DNA from: JACKFB01 sp041389525
Lineage (GTDB): Bacteria; Myxococcota_A; UBA9042; PHBI01; JACKFB01
Length of the DNA stretch: 50,952 bases
Assembly: GCA_041389525.1 (NCBI GenBank)
Contig: JAWKRR010000053.1
Span: 1-50,952 of the forward strand
Direction: 5' to 3'
Position 1 is the first letter of the stretch, and each line of letters opens with the position of its first letter. Shown in pieces: positions 35,101 through 42,914 of the stretch. Below the pieces are notes generated by a model. That model saw nothing but the letters and a program-made list of their open reading frames with translations, was not told the origin of the DNA and made no database searches. Made by a program: the position numbers and the translations under genes.

Positions 35101-35382
35101 GAAGCTGCCGGCGGAGAGCGCGACGATGCCGTCGAGTCGGCGGTGGGCCGGGACGCGGTGGATGAGGGCGATCCAGGCGAGGGAGGCCAGCGCCGTGGTG
35201 AGGGCGGCGGCGATGAACATCCAGGGCAGGGCGGAGAATGGGTTGCTGGCGATCGTCAGCGCCTTGGCGAACGCGGTGGTCATCACGTTGGCGGCGGTGA
35301 CGAGGCCGAAGACCGGCGCGACGGCGGCGAGGACCGGGCGGTCCTCGGGGCGGATCGTGAACAGGCGCTTGAGAGCGCTCAC
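32161..35382 (-). CDS. NTT/MFS-like transporter fused to HEAT repeats and a cyclic-nucleotide-binding domain
   Basis: The 1073-residue protein has about twelve hydrophobic helices in residues 15-430, resembling the nucleotide-transporter (NTT, ATP/ADP antiporter) branch of the MFS fold. Residues ~440-900 are HEAT-like helical pairs (ALDTLARTDLLPVRHALAPLL, DEPELRRLALDIFVQLSI). Residues ~950-1060 are a cNMP-binding domain with VPLFDAIAADQL, EADTVIFEEGQQG, LFLILEGRVAI and CFGEMAILDDGPRSAAARA, the last close to the phosphate-binding cassette. Chlamydial NTT proteins exchange ATP for ADP. The fusion suggests transport gated by cAMP, cGMP or similar. It starts at ATG 35382 and its stop overlaps the dikinase-like gene start (32161-32164). 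NTT assignment is likely but not certain. Confidence 0.75.
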   Translation of the reverse strand: MSALKRLFTIRPEDRPVLAAVAPVFGLVTAANVMTTAFAKALTIASNPFSALPWMFIAAALTTALASLAWIALIHRVPAHRRLDGIVALSAGSFVAIGVLTGLAPGRFSLAIYAWTAAVGSLVIIQSWSWSSTLMPTRQARRLFPMLSAVATLGAAAGGALTNAVLAVGSLSLLLYASAALLALAVLRVHSSRVPPLVDAAPPSRAQTRPHDSPSRLGRIGDALAVLRRTPLLRVLAALAFFAQAASVVMDFQLSSAMKHAYEADAMAGFLGYYYLAANLATVFVALLGAGPLHRLGGVGLAASVGSLVLVVGSATTLLLSTFIPAAIFWAIVATSLSERVADFGVGRQAFQAATMPIPQQDADPARFLLFGVINRLAVIGVGVPLLFAGDALSDYVSLAPLLLIVAGIAVIVSLRVGPAYTRALLDALGARHLAREPAVPSWAGDAALSAVRTLLRSGDPDAVQHGLTMVRDFDVPVRADELTPMLASPDVATVVSALDTLARTDLLPVRHALAPLLHADRPTPVLCAALRVLPREFSEFLPTVEGLTDHPDPAVQSRAFMWLRGGAPDPQTRERLRTRIRVRSGLADINDPEPQAHSDALDAGALPDAPESAQLPGRYLDLVDELPRFLSSDEPELRRLALDIFVQLSIPEHVPLLLDALESPNTRTVALTALGRLPPKLVLASLQERLNAAAPNHPSRRIRLLQLAQRLETPAAAALVASFVSDPLPPLRAQAARALWHLVSRPGAPPIDGAPIAAAVIEHVDDLIRYALVDSHLKSTAPPHVVPLRSEVALRRAFTETVVFQLLGVLYGAAVEQARLKHRDPDPRARSNALELLDATITAPELRVVITYFEASEHTHGRSYTASQSLMAIPTFRSALERIHDSDRDVDAGTVLLEPRDGLLCELYAHALRESRVDADPKPRRRTLDETTHDEMMNRVLLLRDVPLFDAIAADQLLPLAQVARRRAVEADTVIFEEGQQGFELFLILEGRVAIEHDGRTVAELGRRECFGEMAILDDGPRSAAARAIEDTELLLIHRDDFDNMLDIAPGLSRGVIRVLTRRMRGVLGGQA

Positions 35383-35647
35383 GGGCGGGTCCGCGGGCTG
35401 GCGGCCGGTGTGGGGCGGTCGGGCATGGGCCGTGGGGGCGCGAGGGCGGGTCTGTGCGGTGCTGACAAAGGTGGGGCGAGCGCCGGGCGTGCGTCAAGGC
35501 GGGCGGGGGACCAGGCCGCGGCCGAGAGGTGAGGGGGGCGTGGCGGGTCGGTCGCTCGGACTGGCCACGGGGGGCACGGCGGCAGGGAGAAGACGGGGCC
35601 GCTCATGCGCGACCGTGAGTGCGCGAGGGGATCGCCGGGCGGCCCGG

Positions 35648-37186
35648 CTAGGGGTTCGCCGCGCCGGGAGCCGGCAGCGCTGCGCTGGCCTGCAGCGGCT
35701 TCACGATGCCCTCGCGGACCAGGACGTCGAAGAGGGCGCGGGCGATGACCCCATAGCCCTTGGAGGTGCAGTGGTCGTCGTCCTCGAGGTATTCGCGGCG
35801 GTTCTCGTCGTTCACCAGGCCCGCGAAGACGGCCTCGTTGTCGACCAGGGGCAGCCCGTACTTGGTCGCGACCTCCTTCAGCATGGCGTTAGCGCTGGTG
35901 TAGTCGGTCGGATAATTCTGCACGACGATCTTCACGCCCTTCGCCTGCGCTGTCGCGACGATCTCGTCCCACGCCGCGCGTCGTCGCTGGTCCACCATGG
36001 CGTCCATGGCGTCCGAATCCGACAGCAGCTGAAGGAACTGGCCAAACTCCGGCTGAGTCTTCAGCTCGGGATGACTCGACAGGGTCGGGGCCAGCTCGGC
36101 CAGGACCTCCTCCGCGGTCAGCTGGCTCTGCAGCTGGAACATCTGAAAGAGCTCGTAGCGCAGGAAATCCATGGTGCGGCCGGCCCAGAACTCCACCGGA
36201 AAGTCGCGCTGCACCCGCAACATCGTCCGCAGCGCCTCATCACGCCGCTGCGTCGAGGCATAGAAGAGCACCGGTCCCACCGCCAGTACGTTCAGCAGCT
36301 GCTCGCCGCTCGAGCCACGCACGTGCTCCAGCGAGGGCCCGGTGAAGTACTTGCTGACCTCCCCCTTCAACGAGGCCAGGATCTCCACGTTGCGCGCCCC
36401 AAACCCGGCGTCCACACCCGCAGAGTCTCTCCAGTGCGTCCAGCCGTACTCCGCGGCGTTCGCCTTGAACTGCTCGTAGTGCCGCCGAAAAGACGCGAAG
36501 CCCTCCTCGGTGATCGGTACATGGCCCGCCAGCTCGGCCTGCAAGCTGCGATTGGCCAGCCCGCGCTGGATGTGGCGGAAGAGCTTCACCACCCGAAACC
36601 CGTCGAAGAACCCGGCGGGGTCGTCGTGCCAATCCACGGTCACCGTGTCGAATTTGATGGCCTTGGGGTTCAGGTTGAACTTGTCGGCAGAGCCCGCGAA
36701 CACCGCGACCACATCAGGCAACTCGGCGGGATCTTTGATCTCGCGCAGGTAGTTGATGAGGCGCGCGGCGACCCCAAACGTGCTGTCCTGGCAGATGCCC
36801 ATGTTCAGGACCGTCGCGGGCGTGGCCGAGCTCTCGAGCAGCTTGAAGAGGTGGTACGGGTAGGTCTGGTAGCTCCGAGCGTTGCCGGCATTCACGAACG
36901 AGTCCCCGATGGCGACGATCTTCAGCGGCTTCGCGTGCGCGGACGGGGCGGCGGCGGCGGGAAGCTCGGCGGCGCCAGCCCCAGTCTGGTAGCGCTCGTA
37001 GGTCGAGTCCCGCTGGTAGCGCAGCTCGGTCATGTACGAGGTCTCGCTCGGCACGTACTCGCTGACCTGGCTGCTCTGCACCACGAAGCCCGCGAGGCGC
37101 AGACCCAGCTCCAGCAGCACGACGGCCACGACCAACCCGAATATCGGCAGCCCGATCTTCGCTTTCCACGAGAGCTTTCCTGACAT
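35648..37186 (-). CDS. SGNH/GDSL-type hydrolase-like membrane protein
   Basis: The 512-residue protein has an N-terminal transmembrane helix (~10-34) and a periplasmic domain with the GDSF nucleophile block (VAIGDSFVNAG, S96). The terminal D/H block EDDDHCTSKGY (D469, H472) completes a Ser-Asp-His triad. Relatives are esterases or O-acetyl-transfer enzymes acting on polysaccharides (AlgX/PatB-like). The middle ~250 residues are an insertion of unknown fold. It is the last gene of the minus-strand cluster, 9 nt after the second SGNH gene. Confidence 0.82.
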   Translation of the reverse strand: MSGKLSWKAKIGLPIFGLVVAVVLLELGLRLAGFVVQSSQVSEYVPSETSYMTELRYQRDSTYERYQTGAGAAELPAAAAPSAHAKPLKIVAIGDSFVNAGNARSYQTYPYHLFKLLESSATPATVLNMGICQDSTFGVAARLINYLREIKDPAELPDVVAVFAGSADKFNLNPKAIKFDTVTVDWHDDPAGFFDGFRVVKLFRHIQRGLANRSLQAELAGHVPITEEGFASFRRHYEQFKANAAEYGWTHWRDSAGVDAGFGARNVEILASLKGEVSKYFTGPSLEHVRGSSGEQLLNVLAVGPVLFYASTQRRDEALRTMLRVQRDFPVEFWAGRTMDFLRYELFQMFQLQSQLTAEEVLAELAPTLSSHPELKTQPEFGQFLQLLSDSDAMDAMVDQRRRAAWDEIVATAQAKGVKIVVQNYPTDYTSANAMLKEVATKYGLPLVDNEAVFAGLVNDENRREYLEDDDHCTSKGYGVIARALFDVLVREGIVKPLQASAALPAPGAANP

Positions 37187-37195
37187 CGGCGATTC

Positions 37196-38476
37196 CTAAG
37201 GCTTCAACAGCGGCGCGATGGCTCCGTAGAGCTGCTCGGCGATGATCTGGTGCCCGGTGCTGTTAGGGTGAAACGTGTCGGTCTTGGGGTCCACGTAGAG
37301 GTAGCCGCGCTCAGCGCTGGCGAACGCCGAGACCACGTCGACCAATCGGCGTCCGGTCTCGGCGGCGACCTCGCGCATCACCTGATTGTAGCGCAGGGCG
37401 TCCCGCGCGCACTTGTGGTTCTCGCACTCTTTGACCGCCGCGAAGTGCCGCTCCGCGACCTCGGGCTGCGACGCGACCTGCGCACATCGTGCCAGATAGT
37501 AGTGGGCCTCCCCCAGCACCGGGTCGGCTTGCAACGCGGCGTCCAGCGCTGCCACGGCGCGGGCGCAGTCCCCCTCGGCGTACGCGCGCTTGCCCTCGGC
37601 CAGGGACGCGGCGGCCTTCACCGGGTCCAGCGCGGGCGGGCCCAGGGGCAGATTCACCGGCATCAGCACCCACACCAGCTCGAAGCCGAACTTGCGCGCC
37701 CGCTCGTCGAAGGCCAGCAGGTTCTTGCGGTAGTCGGCCTCGGAGACGCGGTTGGGGCCTGCCACCAGCGCGAAATCCGGCGCGTCGACAGGCGCCGGCT
37801 GCTTCTGGCGGGCGGTGGTAAGCCAGCCCGCCAGGACTCTCGCGAAGGCCGAGCGCCTCACCCCGTTGCGAAAGGCGACCGCCAGCGGCTTGGTCGGCTC
37901 GAGCTCGGCGTCGGGGCGCCCGTCGTTGCGAAAGAAGCGGAAGCCGTCCACGTCGTTGATGACGAAGGACACCGTCACCAGGTCCGGGGTGAAGCGCGCC
38001 AGGGTCTGGTCCAGCAGCGCCAGCCCCTGGCGCGACGAGTACGCGATGCTGGCGCCGTTGGTGACCTCGACCCGGCCGGGCCGCTCGCGGTCGGCCATCT
38101 GCTGGACCCGGGACGCGTAGGTCTGGGCGTCGTCGACCCCCCAGCCAAAGGACGGCGAGGCCCCGAGGACCAGGATTCGGTAGGGTTCTACGTGGCTTCC
38201 GCCCGCCGTTTCGCCCGTGCCGGCGCCAGCGCCAACCACCGGCCGCCACCCCCGCGCGTCGGTCGTCAGCGCGCCCCCGAAGAACTCCACGTCCAGGTCC
38301 GCGCGCTGCTTCCACCACAGCTCCGAGTCCTCCTCGAGCACCTCCAAGATGGTGTCGAGCCGGCTCTTCTGCTCCGCGACCCGCGCGACGCCCTCGATCG
38401 TGACGAAGAACACACACACCACCACCAGACCCAGCAGCTTCGGCAGGTGGCGATGCTTCAGCCACTCACCGCTCAT
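37196..38476 (-). CDS. SGNH hydrolase-like membrane protein with TPR insertion
   Basis: The 426-residue protein has an N-terminal transmembrane helix (~13-30), the nucleophile block ILVLGASPSFGWG (S107; GAS instead of GDS), INDVDGF (block with Asn), and the C-terminal DTFHPNSTGH (D400, H403). A TPR-like segment (AEGKRAYAEGDCARAVAALD) sits between the blocks. It should act outside the membrane, as an esterase or acyltransferase. It overlaps the radical SAM gene upstream by 11 bp and is followed by the second SGNH gene, so both are in one operon. Confidence 0.82.
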   Translation of the reverse strand: MSGEWLKHRHLPKLLGLVVVCVFFVTIEGVARVAEQKSRLDTILEVLEEDSELWWKQRADLDVEFFGGALTTDARGWRPVVGAGAGTGETAGGSHVEPYRILVLGASPSFGWGVDDAQTYASRVQQMADRERPGRVEVTNGASIAYSSRQGLALLDQTLARFTPDLVTVSFVINDVDGFRFFRNDGRPDAELEPTKPLAVAFRNGVRRSAFARVLAGWLTTARQKQPAPVDAPDFALVAGPNRVSEADYRKNLLAFDERARKFGFELVWVLMPVNLPLGPPALDPVKAAASLAEGKRAYAEGDCARAVAALDAALQADPVLGEAHYYLARCAQVASQPEVAERHFAAVKECENHKCARDALRYNQVMREVAAETGRRLVDVVSAFASAERGYLYVDPKTDTFHPNSTGHQIIAEQLYGAIAPLLKP

Positions 38477-39698
38477 GGTCGGGTCCGGGCGCGCCCCCGT
38501 CGTCGTGGTCCGGCGCGAGCTGGTTGGCGAGCCACTGCCCCATCCCCCCGACGACCACGCGCGCGCTGCGGGCCAGCCAGCTCATCTCGGGCGAGCTGGC
38601 CTTCCACTGCTGGCTCGCGCTGATGTCCACGGCGGTCTTGTCGAAGGCGGGCTTGCACCCCTTGATGGCGCAGCAGTCTTCCTTGTTCGCCCAGAGGTCG
38701 TCGAACTCGCGGTAGCGCGCGTCGCCCGTCCCCAGGTAGCAGGTCGTGAAGTCCATGCCGGTGGCGGTGCAGATGTCGCGGATGCGCTCGTAGTAGGCGC
38801 GCATCTCTCGCGAGCTGATGGCGAAGCTGCCGGTGGCCCGTCGCGCGGGCGTCAACAGCGCTGAGAGATCCACGCCCAGCGGGGTCAGCTGCTTCTGGAC
38901 GGCGGCGTGGGCGACCGGCGACAGGTGCGTGAAGCCGGCGATGATGCTCTTGGCGCCGGCGGCGGCGACCGCGTCGATGAGGTCGAAGCTGAAGTAGTCG
39001 AAGCGCGGCGTGTCCGCGGTCGCCGAGACGCCATTTGAGTAGTGGCCATCAGGGTAAATCGGGAAGAGCGGGTTGCAGCGCACGCCCACCATGTACCCGG
39101 CCTTGCTCAGGCGCTCCACGGTCTCCACGCGAAGCTCCGGAGCGGGCGCGCCCGGCTCCATGGCCCGGCTCAGCTCGGCGTTGAGCGACGTGATGCTGAG
39201 CTGAGGCATCGTCAGCTCGGGGTCCATGATCTCGAGGTAGCGGTCGTCGGCCGCCATGGTCGAGCGGGTCACGATGACGTGCGGGTAGCGGTACTCCACG
39301 AGCAGGCGAATCAGCCCCTCGGTGACCCGGAACTTCTTCTCGCTCTTGATGAAGCAGTCGCTGTAGCCGCCGATGCGTAGCGGCACGCGGCGCGCGAGGA
39401 TCGGCCGCCACGGGTGGGGCGCGTCGGTGCCGAAGACGGTCTCGAAGGTCTCCCGAATCGCCGCGAGGTCCACGGGCTTCGGCGCCGGGTTGTTCCAGCG
39501 GTTGTCGCGCTCGCCTTCCTCTTTCGCGTAGCAATACACGCAGTTGTGGGTGCAGCCCTCCACGAACGTGTCGACCTGAAAGCCGTAGTGGCAGTAGCGC
39601 GAACCGAAGAGCGTGTTGATGAGGAAGAGCGGCCCTCGCCTGAGCGGCGCCTTGGCCTCCGTCGTCTCGTCTCGCTCTTCGGTGCTCGCGCTGCTCAA
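38466..39698 (-). CDS. SPL-like radical SAM protein
   Basis: The 410-residue protein carries FVEGCTHNCVYCYAKEE with CxxxCxxC (C49, C53, C56), preceded by YCHYGFQVD, the arrangement of the spore-photoproduct-lyase/Rv2578c branch of radical SAM proteins. Further cysteines occur near the end (EDCCAIKGCKPAF), perhaps a second Fe-S site. The start is TTG 39698 because this gives a 4-bp TTGA overlap with the carbamoyltransferase stop and no ATG exists before the cluster motif. The substrate is unknown; the position between a carbamoyltransferase and SGNH hydrolases suggests the same pathway rather than DNA repair. Confidence 0.82.
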   Translation of the reverse strand: MSSASTEERDETTEAKAPLRRGPLFLINTLFGSRYCHYGFQVDTFVEGCTHNCVYCYAKEEGERDNRWNNPAPKPVDLAAIRETFETVFGTDAPHPWRPILARRVPLRIGGYSDCFIKSEKKFRVTEGLIRLLVEYRYPHVIVTRSTMAADDRYLEIMDPELTMPQLSITSLNAELSRAMEPGAPAPELRVETVERLSKAGYMVGVRCNPLFPIYPDGHYSNGVSATADTPRFDYFSFDLIDAVAAAGAKSIIAGFTHLSPVAHAAVQKQLTPLGVDLSALLTPARRATGSFAISSREMRAYYERIRDICTATGMDFTTCYLGTGDARYREFDDLWANKEDCCAIKGCKPAFDKTAVDISASQQWKASSPEMSWLARSARVVVGGMGQWLANQLAPDHDDGGAPGPDHER

Positions 39699-41530
39699 TC
39701 GAGGCCTCCCGCCGGGACGTAGGGGACCGCAGCGGAGGCGGGCTGCTGGTCCTTGACGAGGTAATGTTCGCCGATCACCAGGATGTCCATCCCGGTGGCC
39801 ATGAAGCAACGGTAGGCGTCTTCGGGGGTGCACACGATGGGCTCGCCGCGGACGTTGAAACTCGTGTTGACCAGGACCGGGCAGCCGGTGCGCGCGTCGA
39901 AGGCCGAGAGCAGCTTGTGAAAGCGCGGGTTGGTGGCGGCGCTCACCGTCTGCACGCGAGCGGATCCGTCGACGTGGGTCACGGCGGGGATGGTCGAGCG
40001 CAGGATCTCGAGCTTCTTTAGGCCCTTGGCCTGGGCGTCCGCCTCGGGATCGACCGGCAGGCGCTGGGCGGCGGCCACCTGGGTCACGAAGGACATGTAG
40101 GGGCTGGGGCCGTCGAGGTCGAACCAGGCGGCGGCCTTCTCCTCGAGCACGGCGGGCGCAAATGGCCTGAAAGATTCTCGGTTCTTGATGCTCAGGTTGA
40201 GGGTTCGCTGCATGCGCGGCGAGCGGGCGTCGCCGAGGATCGAGCGCGAGCCGAGGGCCCGCGGCCCGTACTCGAGGCGGCCCTGCATCCAGCCGACGAC
40301 GCGCTCTTGCTCGAGCGCGTCGCAGGTCCGGGCCAGCAGCTCGGGCTCGGGCAGGGTCTCGAAGACGGCGCCCAGCGCGGTCAGCCGTTCGCGGACCTCG
40401 TCGCTGCCGTATTCGGGGCCCAGGTAGGTGCCGGCCATGCCGTCGAAGCCTGGGCCGCGGTGCCGCGGCTGCTCGGCGAACTGGTGGTGTACGGCGTAGG
40501 CGGCGCCCAAGGCGGCCCCGGCGTCGCCCGCCGCGGGCTGTACCCAGATGCGCTCGACCACGCCGCTGCTCAGGAGCTTGCCGTTGGCCGCGCAGTTCAG
40601 CGCCACGCCGCCCGCCAGACACAGGTTCTTCTGCGGGTGCTTCGCGACGGCCGCCCCGATGAGCTTGGCGAGGATCTCCTCGGTCACGAGCTGGATGGAG
40701 GCCGCGAGATCGAGGTGCTTCTGCTCGAGCGGCGACTCGCGCTGGCGCGGCGGACCCCCGAAGAGGCGGTGGAAGCGCCAATTGGTCATGGTCAGGCCGG
40801 TGCAGTAGTCGAAGTACGCCATGTTCAGACGAAAGGACCCGTCCTCTTTGATGTCGATGAGCTTGGCGCGGATCTGGTCGCAGTAGCGCGGCTCGCCGTA
40901 GGGCGCGAGGCCCATGACCTTGTACTCGCCCGAGTTCACGACGAACCCCAGGTAGTACGTGAACGCCGAGTAGAGCAGGCCGAGGGAGTGCGGGAAGCTG
41001 AGCTGTTCCAGCACCTCGATCTTGGCGCCGCGGCCGACGGCCAGGGTGCCGGTCGCCCACTCGCCCACGCCGTCCATAGTAAGGATGAGGCTCTCGTCGA
41101 AGGGCGACGGGTAAAAGGCACTCGCCGCGTGGGATTGGTGGTGCTCGGCGAAGAGCAGGCGCGCGGGGTCGAAGTCGGGGTCGAACTCGTGGAGCCCCGT
41201 GAGCAGGTTGCGCTTCTGGTAGAGCTTGTCGGCCAGCCAGCGCGGCATGGCGGTGCAGAACGAGCGCAGGCCACGCGGCGCGAAGGCGAAATAGGTCTCG
41301 AGCAGGCGCTCAAAGGTGAGCAGGGGCTTCTCGTAGAAGACGACGTGGTCGATGTCGGCCAGGGCCACGCCGGTGGAGTCGAGGCAGCTCGCCAGGGCCT
41401 GACGCGGGAAGTCGGGGTCGTGCTTGAGGCGCGAGAAGCGCTCCTCTTGGGCGGCGAAGCGCACCACGCCCTCGTCGAGCAAGGCGACGGCGCTGTCGTG
41501 ATAAAAGGCCGAGATCCCGAGGACTTTCAT
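39695..41530 (-). CDS. NodU/CmcH family carbamoyltransferase
   Basis: The 611-residue protein is a full-length family member. It has the N-terminal ASKHA-like domain (MKVLGISAFYHDSAVALL, AAQEERFSR, HHQSHAASAFYPSPF with the metal-binding histidines, TMDGVGEW, GEYKVMGLAPYG, NLCLAGGVALNCAANGK). It also has the C-terminal domain (GRLEYGPRALGSRSIL, FRPFAPAVLEE, VNTSFNVRGEPIVCTP). Such enzymes make carbamoyl-adenylate from carbamoyl phosphate and ATP and move the carbamoyl group to a hydroxyl of a sugar, antibiotic or nodulation factor. Neighbours point to a carbamoylated envelope glycan or metabolite. It starts at ATG 41530, 79 nt after SxtJ, and overlaps the radical SAM start by 4 bp. Confidence 0.93.
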   Translation of the reverse strand: MKVLGISAFYHDSAVALLDEGVVRFAAQEERFSRLKHDPDFPRQALASCLDSTGVALADIDHVVFYEKPLLTFERLLETYFAFAPRGLRSFCTAMPRWLADKLYQKRNLLTGLHEFDPDFDPARLLFAEHHQSHAASAFYPSPFDESLILTMDGVGEWATGTLAVGRGAKIEVLEQLSFPHSLGLLYSAFTYYLGFVVNSGEYKVMGLAPYGEPRYCDQIRAKLIDIKEDGSFRLNMAYFDYCTGLTMTNWRFHRLFGGPPRQRESPLEQKHLDLAASIQLVTEEILAKLIGAAVAKHPQKNLCLAGGVALNCAANGKLLSSGVVERIWVQPAAGDAGAALGAAYAVHHQFAEQPRHRGPGFDGMAGTYLGPEYGSDEVRERLTALGAVFETLPEPELLARTCDALEQERVVGWMQGRLEYGPRALGSRSILGDARSPRMQRTLNLSIKNRESFRPFAPAVLEEKAAAWFDLDGPSPYMSFVTQVAAAQRLPVDPEADAQAKGLKKLEILRSTIPAVTHVDGSARVQTVSAATNPRFHKLLSAFDARTGCPVLVNTSFNVRGEPIVCTPEDAYRCFMATGMDILVIGEHYLVKDQQPASAAVPYVPAGGLD

Positions 41531-41609
41531 CGCGAACCCGGCCGCGGTGCGCGGCAGGCCGGCCCGGGGCGGCGATCGCGGGAGCTGGGGCGGTCGCGGC
41601 GTCGCATGC

Positions 41610-41993
41610 TCAGAACTGGCGCCGCATGGACTGCTGGAGCGGCTGCTCAGAGGGCTTCGGCGCCTGCCAGTAGCTGGCGACCCCGCGGCGAAAGCGCAGG
41701 CCCAGCGGGTCGCGGCCGGTCAGCCGCAGCGCCAGCGACATCGGCGTCATGATGAGGAAGTAGACCAGCCCGAGCAGCAGGGGGTTGGTGACCCGGCCGG
41801 CGTAGTGGCCGAAGAGGGTCCACGCGCGATTCGGGCCGGCGAGCGCGCGGGGATAGACCAGCGCGAGGGCGACCAGCGCCGCGGCGACCACGAGCAGCCA
41901 CGTCACCGGCTGTGCGCCACGCCAAAGCGGGAAGAGGCCGATCACCGCGAGCAGGATCCCGATGGTCAGGCCGAAGGAGCGCTCCGAGGGCAT
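41610..41993 (-). CDS. SxtJ family membrane protein
   Basis: The 127-residue protein has two to three hydrophobic helices (TIGILLAVIGLFPLWRG, WLLVVAAALVALALVYP, LLLGLVYFLIMTPMSLALR) and the SxtJ ending GRDPLGLRFRRGVASYWQ. SxtJ proteins occur next to carbamoyltransferases in many bacteria, including saxitoxin clusters; their function is unknown and they may anchor the enzyme to the membrane. ATG 41993 is the last start before the conserved N-terminus (MPSERSFGLTIG); longer in-frame starts run through the upstream gene. Confidence 0.85.
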   Translation of the reverse strand: MPSERSFGLTIGILLAVIGLFPLWRGAQPVTWLLVVAAALVALALVYPRALAGPNRAWTLFGHYAGRVTNPLLLGLVYFLIMTPMSLALRLTGRDPLGLRFRRGVASYWQAPKPSEQPLQQSMRRQF

Positions 41994-42085
41994 GGCCGGG
42001 GGCTCCGAGGCCCGAGGCGCCGCGCGCTGCGACGGGTGTCCGAGGGGCCCCGGAGGCGTGCTCCGGTGCGGCGCGCCGGCCGAGC

Positions 42086-42307
42086 TCAAAAGAGGGCGTA
42101 GATGGCCGGCAACACCGAGCTGCCGCCCACCAGGACCATCAGGAAGCTCAGGACGGCGAACACCGCGAGGATGGGCAGCAGCCACCACTTCTTGTTCTGG
42201 CGGATGAGGCTGAAGAGCTCTTTCAGGATCCGCGTGTTCTCGCCGAGCTGTTCGCGCCGCGTCATCGTCTTGGGCGCGTCTCGCTTCGCCGGCACGTCCG
42301 CCTTCAT
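42086..42307 (-). CDS. DUF5989 small membrane protein
   Basis: The 73-residue protein ends in the DUF5989 pattern RQNKKWWLLPILAVFAVLSF ... LVGGSSVLPAIYALF, a single transmembrane hairpin of ~45 residues. The N-terminal 25 residues are charged and variable. DUF5989 genes are typically next to SxtJ and carbamoyltransferase genes, as here. GAGGG precedes ATG 42307. First gene of the minus-strand arm, divergent from the plus arm across 243 nt. Confidence 0.85.
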   Translation of the reverse strand: MKADVPAKRDAPKTMTRREQLGENTRILKELFSLIRQNKKWWLLPILAVFAVLSFLMVLVGGSSVLPAIYALF

Positions 42308-42514
42308 GTTCGTCCCTCGATGAGGTGTCCCAAGGGCGCCTGGCTGGGGCTCGACCTTGGATGTTTCGGTGCCTCGATCCTGGGGCCGCAATTACCACAC
42401 CCCGCGCGCGCGCCGCCAGGGACTGGGCGCTTCTCGGCCCGCGAGCGCCCACACGTCGCGGGAGTCGCGCGCTCGCCGCCGGTTTCGTCTCAGGGCGCCA
42501 TCCCGTCCTCTCGC

Positions 42515-42543
42515 TGGAACGCGATCCGCGTTGGGACTATAGT
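42515..42543 (+). promoter_or_regulatory. possible promoter with palindromic -10 region
   Basis: TATAGT at 42538-42543, with TGGAAC 17 nt upstream, could be a sigma-70-type promoter for the plus arm. The -10 lies in the perfect palindrome GACTATAGTC (42535-42544). The ATG at 42551 is only 7 nt further on, which would make the transcript almost leaderless. Tentative. Confidence 0.3.
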
Positions 42544-42550
42544 CAGCGAC

Positions 42551-42790
42551 ATGCTGAGCCGCGCCTACATCCTCCTCGTGTGCTGTTTCGCGCTGCTGCT
42601 TCCGTTCCGAGCGCGGATCCTCTTCGCCGAGGCGGTCGGCTGGGCCATGCAGTTCGTGTATTTCACGTACTACGGCACCCTCAACTACATCTTGAAAGAG
42701 TTGAAGAAGGCGGCCGCCGACAACGAAGGGGCCTCGCCCCGCGTCACCGACCCCGAGCCCGAGAAGATCGGGGGTGGCTCGGGCGCATGA
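42551..42790 (+). CDS. small membrane protein of the carbamoyltransferase cluster
   Basis: A 79-residue frame from ATG 42551: one hydrophobic helix (AYILLVCCFALLLPFRARIL), then aromatic FVYFTYYGTLNYILKELKKA, probably a short amphipathic helix, and a polar tail. I know no family. GC3 is high, as in real genes here. It may be the first gene of the plus arm; the following gap to the PP-loop gene is 124 nt. A longer reading frame upstream exists but would overlap the DUF5989 gene. Confidence 0.6.
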   Translation: MLSRAYILLVCCFALLLPFRARILFAEAVGWAMQFVYFTYYGTLNYILKELKKAAADNEGASPRVTDPEPEKIGGGSGA

Positions 42791-42914
42791 TGGGTGTACG
42801 TCGTCAGGGGGGCCGTCGACGCAGGGCCAGCGGGCGCGCGCGGCGCGTTCAGGCAGGCGCGCGCTTCCAACGCCATCCGCGCCGGCGCGGTCGCCCCACC
42901 GGAGGGGGCTTGGG

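Noticed and set aside
32165..35497. Long minus-strand open frame running upstream from the dikinase-like gene
   Set aside because: It is an Arg/Pro-rich shadow of the transporter-like gene in another frame; the real dikinase-like start is ATG 32164 with a lipoprotein signal and a 4-bp overlap.
37478..37500. Sigma-54-like TGGCACG on the minus strand
   Set aside because: The -12 part reads GCGC instead of TTGC and the site lies inside the coding sequence of the SGNH/TPR gene.
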